The notes: generated by a model not told the origin, from the letters alone. 47,988 nucleotides of DNA from Vibrio sp. 99-8-1 (GCF_013114595.1 NZ_VTXE01000037.1:1-47988); one strand, 5' to 3'. Counted from the first letter of the stretch, positions 24,374-34,575 are shown. Numbers and translations are program-made.

Positions 24374-26722
24374 TTAACGTACATCAACAATACGGCTACC
24401 TTTTTTATACTGAATTCGCCACCCTTGCCACCTTGGTAGTTCCCACCTTTTTGGATCGCCTCTTCGTAATCCATTTTTATAGATAACATAGACCCGTTTT
24501 TGAGCCGCATGATATTCAACCGTCAGTTGCAGGTCACCTAGATTTAATATCAACGGATAGGTAGAAGCAAACTCTTCATACTGCCAATAAGGGATTCCTT
24601 CAAACAGAAAATCCTCTGCTTGAAACAGCTCTAGCTCGTCAGCGTCAGAAATGCCCAGATCCACTAATTGTTTAGTAAACCACTGTTCAAAACTCAGATC
24701 ATTGTGCTGTTGACAGAATGCATCTAAACCCAGCTCAACATAAAGTCGCCAATGAGTGATCTCTTCGCTTCGTTGCCGAGCAAAGCCACTAAGAAAAGTT
24801 TCAGCAACAACGGCTTCTATAATGGGCTTCAGCACTAAGTTACCTTCTGGAACAACCAGCTTGCGGCAAATTATTCTCCCGGCATAAGTTAAAGCTAGCT
24901 GAGAATACAACACGCCATCTTCTACAACTGTTTCCCCTTGAACCCAATCGCCAATAGAGAGCTCCGACAGATACGACAACGAACAGGGAAACATTATCGT
25001 ACCGAGGTTTAACGTCTGTTTTACTCCTCGTCCCGGAGTTGAGTGTTGATCAAAGACGATTGCAGCCTCTGCTTCGTCATTAAATAGACTATTACGAGCT
25101 GGCGATATTTCTACATAACCATTGGCCAGCATTTGCCTACGTTTTTCTCGACGGACATAGAGCAGCTCAGGGTGAGTATCCACCACTGCGGTAAAAAAGG
25201 ATTTTCTATCAAAACGAGAAGCGACTTCTAATTCAGGTAGATGAAACAGTTTCCGTATTTGTCGTGCCATCGCTTGTGCTTCAAATAGCGCTTGGTGGTC
25301 AACGTCTAACGCCTGACATTGCTCTCCTCGAACGAGTCGAATGATCAACTCGACATCACAACTGGCAGGCAACCAGTCTGCCAAATGTTTTAATTTCTCT
25401 TCACTCGTTGGTAATTTGTATAGATATCCAGCAACAGATAAGCCTGCAGCAAGATCGATCATTGCTTCTTGCAGGGCTCTGGTTGGCATTCTAGTCAATA
25501 GGTCGGCATAAAGCACGTCAATTGCTAAAGGATAGAGTATTTCACCATGTTCTGTTGCTATTCCTTCACGATCAATCGCTCGCATAACAGTTAATGTTTT
25601 CTTTGCTTGTTGGATTGATTTTTCTGGCAATAATTCCAAAAAGGCCAGCTGATCAAGATGAAACCCACAACAAGCACTCGCTAACATCGCTTCGGTTAAC
25701 TCTCCTCTCAGTAACTCTGGAGGAGTCACTGCTGCAAGTGCGGCGTGCTGACCATACATTCGAATACACTGACCATCCATAACCCGACCCGCTCGTCCAG
25801 CCCTCTGGTTCGCACTCGCTTTAGATATCGCCGTTAAACTTAGCACCGTACGACCATTTCTTTGGCTGGTTCTTCGCTCCAAACCGGAGTCAATCACTAA
25901 TGATATATTGGCGATAGTTAATGAGGTTTCTGCCACATTGGTGGCCAACACGATTTTTTGCTGAACTGAGGGGGTTAATGCTCTCTCTCTCTCTCGGTCC
26001 GATACAGATGCATGCAATTGCACGACATCTACGCCATCAATGGCGACGAGCATCTGGGCACACATACTAATCTCTTTACGGCCGGGCAAAAAAACCAAGA
26101 TATCACCGTCACATGTGGCGAGCTCTGTACGTACGACATCCACTACTCTTTTATCTAGCCCTCTCCCGTCAGGCAGATAATGGCTATCCGCCGCCCTATA
26201 GCTCACCACGACATGATGTAATCTACCTGATGCTACCAGTCGCTTTGCTTTTACATACTTTGCTAGTTTTTCACCTTCTATGGTGGCAGACGTTATCACA
26301 AGCCGATGGCTAGCGTTCTCTTTCAACATTGCCACCAAAAGATCCATGTCCCAACGTCGCTCGTGATACTCATCGATCAGGACTATATCAAAATCACTCA
26401 ATCTATTTTCGGAAAACCAACGTAGCGCAACGCCTGGGGTAACGAACAACACTTGCGTGTCATCACTATACTGACCATCTAACTTAATAGCATATCCAAT
26501 AGACTCACCCAACTTACTCCCCTCTTGTTGAGCGATGTAACTGGCTAGAGAAGTACAAGCAATGCGTCTTGGCTCAACAACCAATACGCGGCCAAACTGA
26601 CTCGCCCAGAGAGGTAACCGAGTGGACTTCCCTGACCCCGTTTCGGCTTCAACGACAATATGATGATGCTTAATCAGTTGATTAAACTGCTCTTTTATCG
26701 AATCAATAGGAAGGAAAGACAT
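24374..26722 (-). CDS. DExH-box RNA helicase, HrpA/HrpB-like
   Basis: This is a superfamily 2 helicase with motif I AETGSGKST (residues 26-34), motif Ia VVEPRRIA, motif II DEYH (117-120), motif III SAT, motif V TNVAETSLTI and motif VI QRAGRAGR, followed by an HA2-like region. The layout resembles HrpB, but the protein is shorter (782 versus 809) and its C-terminal third differs from the E. coli HrpB I remember, so it may be a separate paralogue. ATG at 26722 (MSFLPIDSI) is preferred over a GTG six codons earlier, as it matches HrpB N-termini. Neither has a good Shine-Dalgarno. Its substrate is unknown. Confidence 0.85.
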   Translation of the reverse strand: MSFLPIDSIKEQFNQLIKHHHIVVEAETGSGKSTRLPLWASQFGRVLVVEPRRIACTSLASYIAQQEGSKLGESIGYAIKLDGQYSDDTQVLFVTPGVALRWFSENRLSDFDIVLIDEYHERRWDMDLLVAMLKENASHRLVITSATIEGEKLAKYVKAKRLVASGRLHHVVVSYRAADSHYLPDGRGLDKRVVDVVRTELATCDGDILVFLPGRKEISMCAQMLVAIDGVDVVQLHASVSDRERERALTPSVQQKIVLATNVAETSLTIANISLVIDSGLERRTSQRNGRTVLSLTAISKASANQRAGRAGRVMDGQCIRMYGQHAALAAVTPPELLRGELTEAMLASACCGFHLDQLAFLELLPEKSIQQAKKTLTVMRAIDREGIATEHGEILYPLAIDVLYADLLTRMPTRALQEAMIDLAAGLSVAGYLYKLPTSEEKLKHLADWLPASCDVELIIRLVRGEQCQALDVDHQALFEAQAMARQIRKLFHLPELEVASRFDRKSFFTAVVDTHPELLYVRREKRRQMLANGYVEISPARNSLFNDEAEAAIVFDQHSTPGRGVKQTLNLGTIMFPCSLSYLSELSIGDWVQGETVVEDGVLYSQLALTYAGRIICRKLVVPEGNLVLKPIIEAVVAETFLSGFARQRSEEITHWRLYVELGLDAFCQQHNDLSFEQWFTKQLVDLGISDADELELFQAEDFLFEGIPYWQYEEFASTYPLILNLGDLQLTVEYHAAQKRVYVIYKNGLRRGDPKRWELPRWQGWRIQYKKGSRIVDVR

Positions 26723-26867
26723 AAATGAGATAAACCGCACAATATTAAATCGGAAGTGAGATATTATACTGAATCTGCGTCAATATGCTTGTGTGAATAA
26801 CGGTTCTACCATATAAACAACCTCTTTTTATAACCCACTCAGCAAGTTCATACGCCAAGAGATATCC

Positions 26868-27191
26868 ATGCTTGAATTTATTGCCCCATTAGGCGGCTAT
26901 ATCGCACAATATATACCAGAAATATCCATCGCTTTTATCGCTTGTTTCTTGGTAATGTTAGGTAACGATATAAATCGACTGGTTAGAAAGTTGATGATTA
27001 GACAACCATTTATTCTGAGAACAGTCGCTTTTATCTTGCTTAACGCATTTGGTTATGGCTTGCTCATTGTAAAAGCGTCCCCTTATCTCGCTAGCTGGTT
27101 GCGTTCATTGGATTCAGAAATACTCATTTTAACGATACTGATTGCATTTTCACTTATCGGCATTTGGGCACAAAGAAATCGTCATGTTTAG
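26868..27191 (+). CDS. DUF3392 family inner-membrane protein
   Basis: The 107-residue protein has three hydrophobic helices (ISIAFIACFLVML, TVAFILLNAFGYGLLIV and ILILTILIAFSLIGIW) with an Arg/Lys-rich loop NDINRLVRKLMIRQ, placing it in the inner membrane. It matches DUF3392, a gamma-proteobacterial family of unknown function. The TTG start of sanA is 25 bp downstream, so the two are probably one operon. Confidence 0.82.
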   Translation: MLEFIAPLGGYIAQYIPEISIAFIACFLVMLGNDINRLVRKLMIRQPFILRTVAFILLNAFGYGLLIVKASPYLASWLRSLDSEILILTILIAFSLIGIWAQRNRHV

Positions 27192-27215
27192 AGCCGCTAT
27201 GTTTGAGGAAAGAAT

Positions 27216-27881
27216 TTGAACTTTACTGTCAATAAACGAATTAAAATAGCTTTCTGTACACTGGTTATCATGACCTTGTGCAGCTTGTTATTTGCCGATC
27301 GTTTAATCAGTTGGGGTTCTGAGGATAAAATCTTTGTTCAAGCTGAAAATCTTCCAAACTATGATGTAGCATTAGTTCTGGGCACCAGTAAATACTTAGG
27401 CAAAGTATTGAATGATTATTACGCTAACAGAATTAATGCCGCCATCTCTCTCTACAATGAAAAGAAAGTGGAAGCTTTCTTGTTAAGTGGTGATAATGCG
27501 CACCGTTCATACAATGAACCATGGACAATGAAAAGAGATCTGCTTAAAGCCGGTGTTCCTGAACAAGCTATTTTTCTTGACTATGCAGGCTTTAGAACGC
27601 TTGATTCTATTGTTCGTTCTAAAGAAATTTTTGATGCCGATGAATTTATTATCATTACTCAAAAATTTCATTGCGAGCGTGCGCTATTTATTGCTCAGCA
27701 CTTCAACATTCACGCAGTCTGTCTGGCAGTACCCGGTCCACAGCAGCATTCAGGTATTAAGGTTCGGATTAGAGAGGTTTTCGCTCGTGTGAAAGCCCTG
27801 CTTGATATCTATATATTTGCTACTCAACCTAAATTTCTTGGTCCCAAAGAGCCTATTAATCTCAATGGCCAAACCTCGTAA
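27216..27881 (+). CDS. sanA: SanA-type DUF218 protein (envelope barrier function)
   Basis: The 221 residues align closely with E. coli SanA, an inner-membrane DUF218 protein needed for envelope exclusion of vancomycin at high temperature. An N-terminal anchor (residues 9-28) is followed by the domain with VALVLGTSKY, AFLLSGDN, SYNEPWTMKRDL, FLDYAGFRTLDSIVR and FIIITQKFHCERALFIA. The start is TTG at 27216, supported by GAGGAAAGAAT just upstream. E. coli SanA is slightly longer at the C-terminus. It follows the DUF3392 gene. Confidence 0.88.
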   Translation: MNFTVNKRIKIAFCTLVIMTLCSLLFADRLISWGSEDKIFVQAENLPNYDVALVLGTSKYLGKVLNDYYANRINAAISLYNEKKVEAFLLSGDNAHRSYNEPWTMKRDLLKAGVPEQAIFLDYAGFRTLDSIVRSKEIFDADEFIIITQKFHCERALFIAQHFNIHAVCLAVPGPQQHSGIKVRIREVFARVKALLDIYIFATQPKFLGPKEPINLNGQTS

Positions 27882-27896
27882 TATTCACGCCATTTA

Positions 27897-27935
27897 TTTA
27901 TCTAGATCAATTTTTCATTCCATTTTGTTTATAAA
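27897..27935 (+). promoter_or_regulatory. FNR-like site and possible distal promoter of the DASS gene
   Basis: TTTATCTAGATCAA (27897-27910) matches the FNR consensus at 9 of 10 positions and shares the central CTAG with the site at 5852. TATAAA (27930-27935) lies at the right distance for a class II FNR promoter. The transporter gene starts about 290 bases later, so a long leader would follow. The remaining gap to 28231 holds no other clear feature. Confidence 0.35.
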
Positions 27936-28231
27936 TCAACCTGCTTTCCGCCTGATTTTCAAACCCTCTTCTATACTAATATTTGGATATTTACTCTAAT
28001 TGTCATTGATGGAACAGGCATGGAAGCCACGATTTAAAATTATTGAACCGTCTGTTGAATCAGTAACATTTACACCAATAACTTTTACTTATTAGGACCT
28101 GTTAACGGATCACCGCTATTTTGCACTGTTTGTTACTGCTTGATATCTGACGACATTCAAGTTGAATAGATTATCTACTCAATAGCTCAACAGGCCTTAG
28201 ACATTCGACGTTCAACTATCAGGAGTGTGCT

Positions 28232-29602
28232 ATGTTGACTTCATCTTCTCATTCCCCATTATCAATGTTTAATAGAAATGCACTCATTCTCATTGCCGAT
28301 AGTGCACTCTTTATCACATTGCTCTTCACTCTTCCTTATGATGAGAGCGTCGTAAAAGGCTTAAGCATACTCATATTTATCGCCATTTTGTGGTTAACCG
28401 AAGCGCTTCATGTCAGTATCACCGCCCTTCTGGTACCTATGCTGGCTGTTATTTTTAATATTTTCGATACCTCCTCAGCATTAAGTCATTTTTCCAACTC
28501 TATTATCTTTATTTTTCTTGGCGGATTTTCATTAGCGGCTGCGCTTCACAAACAGCAAATAGATAAAGCCATTGCGGATCAAGTACTCATTGCCGCCAAA
28601 GGAAAAATGTTCACCGCTGTGATGATGCTATTTACCGTGAGTGCGATGCTCTCAATGTGGATATCCAACACCGCAACAATCGCCATGATGCTGCCTTTAG
28701 TATTGGGCGTCATGAGCAACATTGATGAGAAAAAGCACGCAAGTACATATGTATTCGTTCTACTTGGTATCGCTTATTGCGCTTCGATCGGAGGAATCGC
28801 AACCTTAGTCGGTAGCCCGCCAAACGCCATTGCCGCAGCTGAACTAGGACTGAGCTTTACCGAATGGGTAGCAATGGGCCTACCTGTTTCATTAACCTTG
28901 CTGCCGATTGCTGTCATTGTGATCTACATAATGACCAAGCCAAACCTAAAACACACTTTTGATATTCACCACACCCCACTTGAGTGGACGAATAAACGCA
29001 AACTTACCTTAATCATTTTTCTAATTACCGTGTCATTTTGGGTGTTTAGCAAGCCCATCAATGCCCTGCTCGGAGGATATGCTAAGTTTGATACCTTGGT
29101 GGCTATCGGTGCAATACTGATGCTTGGAGCGACTCGCGTTGTTGAGTGGAAAGATATAGAAAAAACCGTCGATTGGGGGGTATTGCTGTTATTTGGTGGC
29201 GGTATCTGTTTAAGTAACGTTCTCAAAGCGACAGGAACAAGTGTTTTTCTCGCGCAAGAGTTAAGCCAACTGCTGAACCAAATGAATATGTTCATCACCC
29301 TTCTTGCCATTATCGCTTTTGTTGTTTTTCTTACTGAATTTGCAAGTAATACCGCCAGTGCAGCACTATTGATCCCTATATTTGCCAGCATTGCTGAGGT
29401 GTTAGGAGTCTCTCCTATTATATTGTCGGTAATCATCGCGATATCAGCGTCATGTGCATTTATGCTGCCCGTAGCAACTCCTCCGAATGCACTGGTATTT
29501 GCCTCTGGTCATATCGAACAAAAAGAGATGATGCGTGTAGGGATAGTGCTTAATTTAGTCTGTATTCTTACCTTGTCCATCATTGCTCATTTTTTCTGGT
29601 AG
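28232..29602 (+). CDS. DASS-family Na+/dicarboxylate (anion) symporter
   Basis: The 456-residue inner-membrane protein is a divalent anion:Na+ symporter of the INDY/SLC13 type, which imports C4-dicarboxylates, citrate or sulfate with sodium. The two diagnostic SNT motifs of the substrate and Na+ site are at 145-147 (WISNTATIAMMLP) and 372-374 (ASNTASAALLIP). Helix-breaking VGSPPNAI and ATPPNALVFASG loops accompany them, giving the two-fold repeat. About 11 hydrophobic helices are visible. ATG follows CAGGAG. The exact substrate cannot be told from sequence. Confidence 0.9.
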   Translation: MLTSSSHSPLSMFNRNALILIADSALFITLLFTLPYDESVVKGLSILIFIAILWLTEALHVSITALLVPMLAVIFNIFDTSSALSHFSNSIIFIFLGGFSLAAALHKQQIDKAIADQVLIAAKGKMFTAVMMLFTVSAMLSMWISNTATIAMMLPLVLGVMSNIDEKKHASTYVFVLLGIAYCASIGGIATLVGSPPNAIAAAELGLSFTEWVAMGLPVSLTLLPIAVIVIYIMTKPNLKHTFDIHHTPLEWTNKRKLTLIIFLITVSFWVFSKPINALLGGYAKFDTLVAIGAILMLGATRVVEWKDIEKTVDWGVLLLFGGGICLSNVLKATGTSVFLAQELSQLLNQMNMFITLLAIIAFVVFLTEFASNTASAALLIPIFASIAEVLGVSPIILSVIIAISASCAFMLPVATPPNALVFASGHIEQKEMMRVGIVLNLVCILTLSIIAHFFW

Positions 29603-29649
29603 TCAGCGTAAAACTGATTAACAATAAACCTCGCGCAACCGAGTCATTT

Positions 29650-29685
29650 AGCAATATTGCAGCGTAATCAAGCTGCATTATTGCT
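29650..29685 (+). terminator. Stem-loop downstream of the DASS gene
   Basis: AGCAATATTGCAGC, loop GTAATCAA and GCTGCATTATTGCT form a 14-bp stem with one mismatch, 47 bases after the stop. Only a weak T-rich tail (CAATTCCTTT) follows, so it may terminate inefficiently or act as a stabiliser. Confidence 0.5.
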
Positions 29686-29832
29686 ATCAATTCCTTTAGA
29701 TTTATAGCCTATATTGATGCCTCACCATCTAGTATAAAAACCAATTATCCAATCTGAACTCTGTTTTACCTTTATCCTCAGAGATATTTTCCTTACAATC
29801 GTAAAAAATTAAAATTATTCGGAGTCAGCTCA

Positions 29833-30795
29833 ATGAGTGAAGTAAAACACTGCAAACTATTAATCCTTGGTTCAGGACCAGCCGGATATACCGCAGCGGT
29901 TTATGCAGCACGTGCCAACCTTAATCCAGTCCTCATCACTGGTATGCAACAGGGAGGACAGTTAACGACAACAACCGAAGTAGAAAACTGGCCTGGAGAT
30001 GCAGAAGGTCTAACTGGCCCGGCACTGATGGACCGCATGAAAGAGCATGCCGAAAAATTTGAAACTGAAATGGTGTTCGATCAAATAACTGACGTTGATC
30101 TCTCCTCTCGTCCTTTTCGCTTGAAAGGAGACAGCAAAGAGTACAGTTGCGATGCTCTGATAATCTCAACCGGAGCCTCTGCAAAATATTTGGGCTTACC
30201 TTCAGAAGAGAATTTTAAAGGTCGTGGAGTGTCCGCCTGTGCAACATGTGATGGATTCTTTTATCGAAATCAAAAAGTAGCGGTTGTCGGTGGAGGCAAT
30301 ACAGCGGTAGAAGAAGCTCTTTATTTATCTAATATTGCTGCTGAGGTACACCTGATTCATAGACGTGAAGGCTTTAGAGCTGAAAAAATCTTAATGAAGC
30401 GCCTAATGGACAAAGTCAGTAGTGGTAACATCATTTTGCATACTCACCGCACGCTGGATGAAGTGCTCGGAGATGAAATGGGCGTCACGGCAGTTCGTCT
30501 TCAAGACACATTAACAGATGCTAAAGAAGTACTTGATGTAATGGGCGTATTTATAGCCATTGGCCATCAACCAAACACCGCGATCTTTAACCAGCAGCTA
30601 GAAATGAACAACGACTATATTGTTGTTCAGTCAGGGTTAAATGGCAATGCGACACAAACCAGTATTGAAGGGGTATTTGCCGCTGGAGACGTTATGGATC
30701 ATAACTATCGTCAGGCTATCACTTCCGCAGGTACAGGCTGTATGGCGGCGCTAGATGCTGAGCGTTACCTAGATTCATTAGACAATGCTCAGTAA
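29833..30795 (+). CDS. trxB: Thioredoxin reductase
   Basis: This NADPH-dependent flavoprotein keeps thioredoxin reduced in the cytoplasm. The 320 residues are the normal length. The FAD site is GSGPAGYTAAVYAARA (13-28), the redox-active disulfide is CATC at 136-139 in a SACATCDG context, and the NADPH-binding GGGNTAVEEALYLS and C-terminal FAAGDVMDHNYRQAITSAG are all intact. ATG follows CGGAGTCAGCTCA. It precedes cydDC as in E. coli, but a terminator separates them. Confidence 0.97.
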   Translation: MSEVKHCKLLILGSGPAGYTAAVYAARANLNPVLITGMQQGGQLTTTTEVENWPGDAEGLTGPALMDRMKEHAEKFETEMVFDQITDVDLSSRPFRLKGDSKEYSCDALIISTGASAKYLGLPSEENFKGRGVSACATCDGFFYRNQKVAVVGGGNTAVEEALYLSNIAAEVHLIHRREGFRAEKILMKRLMDKVSSGNIILHTHRTLDEVLGDEMGVTAVRLQDTLTDAKEVLDVMGVFIAIGHQPNTAIFNQQLEMNNDYIVVQSGLNGNATQTSIEGVFAAGDVMDHNYRQAITSAGTGCMAALDAERYLDSLDNAQ

Positions 30796-30852
30796 TCAAG
30801 ATCACCGTGAAGGTTTAATCAGACTTTTATTGGTGCCTGATCAAGGCACGAC

Positions 30853-30885
30853 AATCCGGCGGTATTACCGCTGGATTTCTTTTTG
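30853..30885 (+). terminator. Terminator between trxB and cydD
   Basis: AATCCGGCGGT, loop ATT and ACCGCTGGATT form an 11-bp stem with one wobble pair, followed by TTCTTTTTG. The cydDC genes therefore probably have their own promoter in the 160 bases that follow, where none was clearly identified. Confidence 0.85.
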
Positions 30886-31047
30886 TATACTTGGTCGGTC
30901 ATGTAAGCGATAAACCATCGATCGTATTACAGCAAGTATTGAGCAGAAGCTTGATTCGCCTTACCCATCGTGTTGTCGAACAGATTTTGGATAGCCGGCT
31001 ACTAGGTGAACTTCCTAATAACTATTATTAAAGAAAGCCATAAAATA

Positions 31048-32835
31048 ATGGACAAAACTAAACAACGAAACTTAAACAATTGGTTGAAACAGCAAGGAAA
31101 ACTGGCTAAACGCTGGCTGGTTATCAGTATTTCTCTTGGTGTTTTATCCAGTCTATTTTTGCTAGCTCAAGCCGGATTACTGGCTTCCATTCTTCATCAA
31201 CTTATTATTGAACAAACCGATAAATATCAGCTAGTTAATTACTTTATCGGCTTAGGTGTGTCTGTGATTGGACGAGCAGCGTGTACTTGGGGACGTGAAG
31301 TCGCAGGATTTAAAGCCGGAGAGCAAATACGAATATATATTCGCCAACTTATTTTAGACAGGTTAAGAGAGGTTGGACCCGCTTATATAAAAGGAAAGCC
31401 AGCAGGAACTTGGGCAACTCTGCTATTAGAGCAAGTTGAAGATATGCAAGACTTTTTTGCCCGCTACCTTCCCCAAATGTCCTTATCGGTGTTAGTACCA
31501 TTAATCATACTGATTGTGGTTTTCCCGACCAACTGGGCTGCAGGTTTGATCTTTCTCATCACTGCCCCATTGGTACCTTTTTTCATGGCACTAGTAGGAA
31601 AAAAAGCCTCTGACGCCAATAGGAAGAATTTTAAAGCGCTGCAACGATTATCCGGCCATTTCTATGATCGTCTGCAGTCCATGACAACGATTAGGTTATT
31701 TAATCGCACTGAAGCAGAAACAGAGACCCTTCGCGGTGCGTCTGAAGTTTTCCGTAGCAGAACAATGGATGTACTAAAAGTCGCCTTTCTATCATCTGCC
31801 GTATTAGAGTTTTTCACCTCAATCTCCATCGCCATCACTGCGGTTTATTTTGGCTTTAGTTTTATTGGCGAATTAGACTTTGGTTACTATGGCAGTGGCA
31901 TTACTCTATTTACCGGTTTATTTATACTTATTCTCGCTCCTGAATTTTATCAGCCGCTTCGTGACTTAGGCACTTTTTATCACGCTAAGGCTCAAGCAGT
32001 TGGCGCAGCAGAGAGTATCGTAGAATTTCTCGATACTGACGTTACGGTATTAAGCCAAGGCTCACAATCTATCACCGATGTTGAAAACCTAACCATCACA
32101 GCCAAAGAGCTGGTGGTTAAAAGCCCACAAGGTAAACAGCTATTAGGTCCAGTATCATTCCATCTAGCCGCTAACAAAACCACCGCATTAGTTGGCCCAA
32201 GCGGGGCAGGAAAAACCAGCTTGATCAACGCCATTCTGGGCTTTTTGCCCTATGAAGGCAGTTTACAGGTCAATGGGGTTGAGCTTAACCAGTGTGATCT
32301 CAAGCAGTGGCGAGAGCAAATTAGCTGGGTAGGACAAAACCCGCTGCTGCTGCATGGCTCGATAAAAGAGAACATTACTCTTGGAAATGATGACGTGAGC
32401 AACAACGATATTAACCATGCTTTAGATGACTCTTTTGCGATGGAGTTCGTCCATCAGCATGGTCTCGATTATCAAATAAGTGACCGTTCCGGTGGTTTAT
32501 CAGTCGGGCAAGCTCAACGTCTTGCATTAGCAAGAGCCATGCTTCAAAAAGGTAACTTCTGGCTACTGGACGAACCAACGGCAAGTTTGGATGCTCGTAG
32601 CGAGAAACTGGTTATGACTGGCATCAAAAACAAAACAGAAAACCGCACATCCTTGATGATTACCCATCAGCTCACTCAGCTGCAAAATGTTGATATGATC
32701 TTAGTGATGGAATCAGGGAAATTGGTTGAATCAGGCGACTATATGCAATTAAGTAGCAGCGGAGGGCTATTCTCAACCATGTTACATAGCCGTTCAGCAC
32801 AGTTAAATGAAGAAAAAGGAGATCTTGATGCGTGA
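31048..32835 (+). CDS. cydD: Heterodimeric ABC exporter subunit CydD
   Basis: CydD with CydC forms an inner-membrane ABC complex needed for assembly of cytochrome bd and linked to glutathione/cysteine export and haem handling. The start was set at ATG 31048 (MDKTKQRNLNNWLKQQ), which aligns with the E. coli N-terminus; a GTG at 31006 would add 14 residues. Six transmembrane helices (residues 20-320) precede the ATPase domain: Walker A GPSGAGKTS, signature LSVGQAQR and Walker B WLLDEPTASLD. The protein is 595 residues. It overlaps cydC by 8 bp. Confidence 0.95.
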   Translation: MDKTKQRNLNNWLKQQGKLAKRWLVISISLGVLSSLFLLAQAGLLASILHQLIIEQTDKYQLVNYFIGLGVSVIGRAACTWGREVAGFKAGEQIRIYIRQLILDRLREVGPAYIKGKPAGTWATLLLEQVEDMQDFFARYLPQMSLSVLVPLIILIVVFPTNWAAGLIFLITAPLVPFFMALVGKKASDANRKNFKALQRLSGHFYDRLQSMTTIRLFNRTEAETETLRGASEVFRSRTMDVLKVAFLSSAVLEFFTSISIAITAVYFGFSFIGELDFGYYGSGITLFTGLFILILAPEFYQPLRDLGTFYHAKAQAVGAAESIVEFLDTDVTVLSQGSQSITDVENLTITAKELVVKSPQGKQLLGPVSFHLAANKTTALVGPSGAGKTSLINAILGFLPYEGSLQVNGVELNQCDLKQWREQISWVGQNPLLLHGSIKENITLGNDDVSNNDINHALDDSFAMEFVHQHGLDYQISDRSGGLSVGQAQRLALARAMLQKGNFWLLDEPTASLDARSEKLVMTGIKNKTENRTSLMITHQLTQLQNVDMILVMESGKLVESGDYMQLSSSGGLFSTMLHSRSAQLNEEKGDLDA

Positions 32836-34549
32836 GTTAATTCCTTTTCTTAAACTATACAAAAAGCATTGGTTTGGTTTATCGCTAGGTATGATCCTCG
32901 CATTCTTAACCTTATGCGCATCTATTGGGTTACTCACCCTTTCAGGTTGGTTTATCTCCGCTGCAGGCATCGCCGGGCTAACGATAGCAAGACAAACGTT
33001 TAACTACATGTTGCCGGGAGGTGGCGTTCGTGGATTAGCGATAGCACGGACAGCCGGACGCTGGGGAGAAAGAGTCGTTAGCCATGACGCGACGTTTAAA
33101 TTGTTAACTGAATTACGGATTTTCTTCTTTAAGAAGTTAACCCCTCTTGTTCCAGGGACAGTTGCCAACTTACGCGATGGTGATTTGCTAAACCGACTTG
33201 TTGCCGATGTCGATGCAATGGATCACGTCTATTTACGCCTTATCAGCCCTATTGTTGTTGGTCTATTCGCGAGTATTTCCCTAACCTTTTTCTTAGGATG
33301 GTTTGATGCAGACTTAGCGATGGTTTTGGGTGTCATTCTGTTTTCACTTCTACTCATATGGCCAGTACTCTTTTATCAATTAGGGAAAAAGAACGGTCAT
33401 CAGCTTACCCATAACAAAGCTTCACTAAGAGTAACCTCTCTCGATTGGTTACAGGGTCACAGTGAATTGGTACTGTTTGGTGCCGAAGAACGTTATCACG
33501 ATGCCATTTTAGAAGCTCAATCTAAACTTCTAAAAAATCAATCCGTTAACGCTAACTTAACCGGAATTGCAAGTGGCTTGCTGATGCTTTCCAATGGGCT
33601 CGCACTTATCGCCATTCTTTGGTTAGCAGCAGATGGTGTTGGTGGAAACCCACCTGACCCTATGATCGCCATGTTCGCATTTGCCACCATGGCGAGCTTT
33701 GAACTATTGATGCCCATCGCGGGAGCATTTCAGTATTTAGGTCAAACACTAACCTCCGCTCGTCGACTAAACGAAATCATTACTGCAACACCAGATGTTG
33801 AGTTCCCATTATCTGGCGAATTGACCTCAACAAACTTTGATATACAGCTTAACGACATATTTTTCCGCTATCCCGATGCAGAAAATAACGCAATTAACGG
33901 CTTAACTCTTAACGTAGAACATCAGAGCCATGTGGCTATTCTTGGCCAAACTGGCTCAGGGAAATCGACCTTACTGCAATTACTCTGTCGTTACTGGGAT
34001 GTAGAGAAAGGCAACATATCCATTGCGGGTACACCATTGACGCAAATTAGTGAAGCGACTTTGCGAAACTCTATCTCAGTAGTTAGTCAACGAGTAGATA
34101 TTCTTAATGGCTCGCTAAGAGATAATTTAATAATGGCCAACCCTAACGCTAGCGATGAGACCATCTCCGACATACTACAGCAAGTAGAGCTCTCATCACT
34201 TACAGAAGAGAAAGGGTTAGATACTTGGTTAGGAGATGGTGGACGACAGCTATCTGGTGGTGAGAGGCGTCGAATAGGCATTGCTCGTGCTATTTTGCAT
34301 AACGCCCCTATCGTATTGCTGGATGAACCAACCGAAGGATTAGATAAGAAAACTGAGCAACAAATACTGTCGTTATTTGACAAATTCTTTGCCAATAAAA
34401 CGGTAATATTTATCACTCATCGCTTGGTCAATTTAGAGCAGATGGACAATATTTGTCTAATAGAAAATGGCCAAATTATTGAGCAAGGACGTCACCAAAC
34501 GTTGATGAAAGAACAAGGTCGCTACTTCCAACTTCATCAAACTTTGTAG
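32828..34549 (+). CDS. cydC: Heterodimeric ABC exporter subunit CydC
   Basis: This is the partner of CydD. Its ATG lies inside the cydD stop region (ATGCGTGA), with AAAAAGGAG upstream, so translation is coupled. The 573-residue protein begins MRELIPFLKLYKKHW, aligning with E. coli CydC. The transmembrane half shows FNYMLPGGGVRGLAIARTAGRW. The ATPase has Walker A GQTGSGKST, signature LSGGERRR and Walker B IVLLDEPTEGLD. It ends at a terminator. Confidence 0.95.
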   Translation: MRELIPFLKLYKKHWFGLSLGMILAFLTLCASIGLLTLSGWFISAAGIAGLTIARQTFNYMLPGGGVRGLAIARTAGRWGERVVSHDATFKLLTELRIFFFKKLTPLVPGTVANLRDGDLLNRLVADVDAMDHVYLRLISPIVVGLFASISLTFFLGWFDADLAMVLGVILFSLLLIWPVLFYQLGKKNGHQLTHNKASLRVTSLDWLQGHSELVLFGAEERYHDAILEAQSKLLKNQSVNANLTGIASGLLMLSNGLALIAILWLAADGVGGNPPDPMIAMFAFATMASFELLMPIAGAFQYLGQTLTSARRLNEIITATPDVEFPLSGELTSTNFDIQLNDIFFRYPDAENNAINGLTLNVEHQSHVAILGQTGSGKSTLLQLLCRYWDVEKGNISIAGTPLTQISEATLRNSISVVSQRVDILNGSLRDNLIMANPNASDETISDILQQVELSSLTEEKGLDTWLGDGGRQLSGGERRRIGIARAILHNAPIVLLDEPTEGLDKKTEQQILSLFDKFFANKTVIFITHRLVNLEQMDNICLIENGQIIEQGRHQTLMKEQGRYFQLHQTL

Positions 34550-34575
34550 CGATAGCTGATTAAAGCTGACCAACT

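Noticed and set aside
28966..29436. 156-codon open frame opposite the symporter gene
   Set aside because: It is antisense to a clear DASS gene and shows no recognisable protein features.
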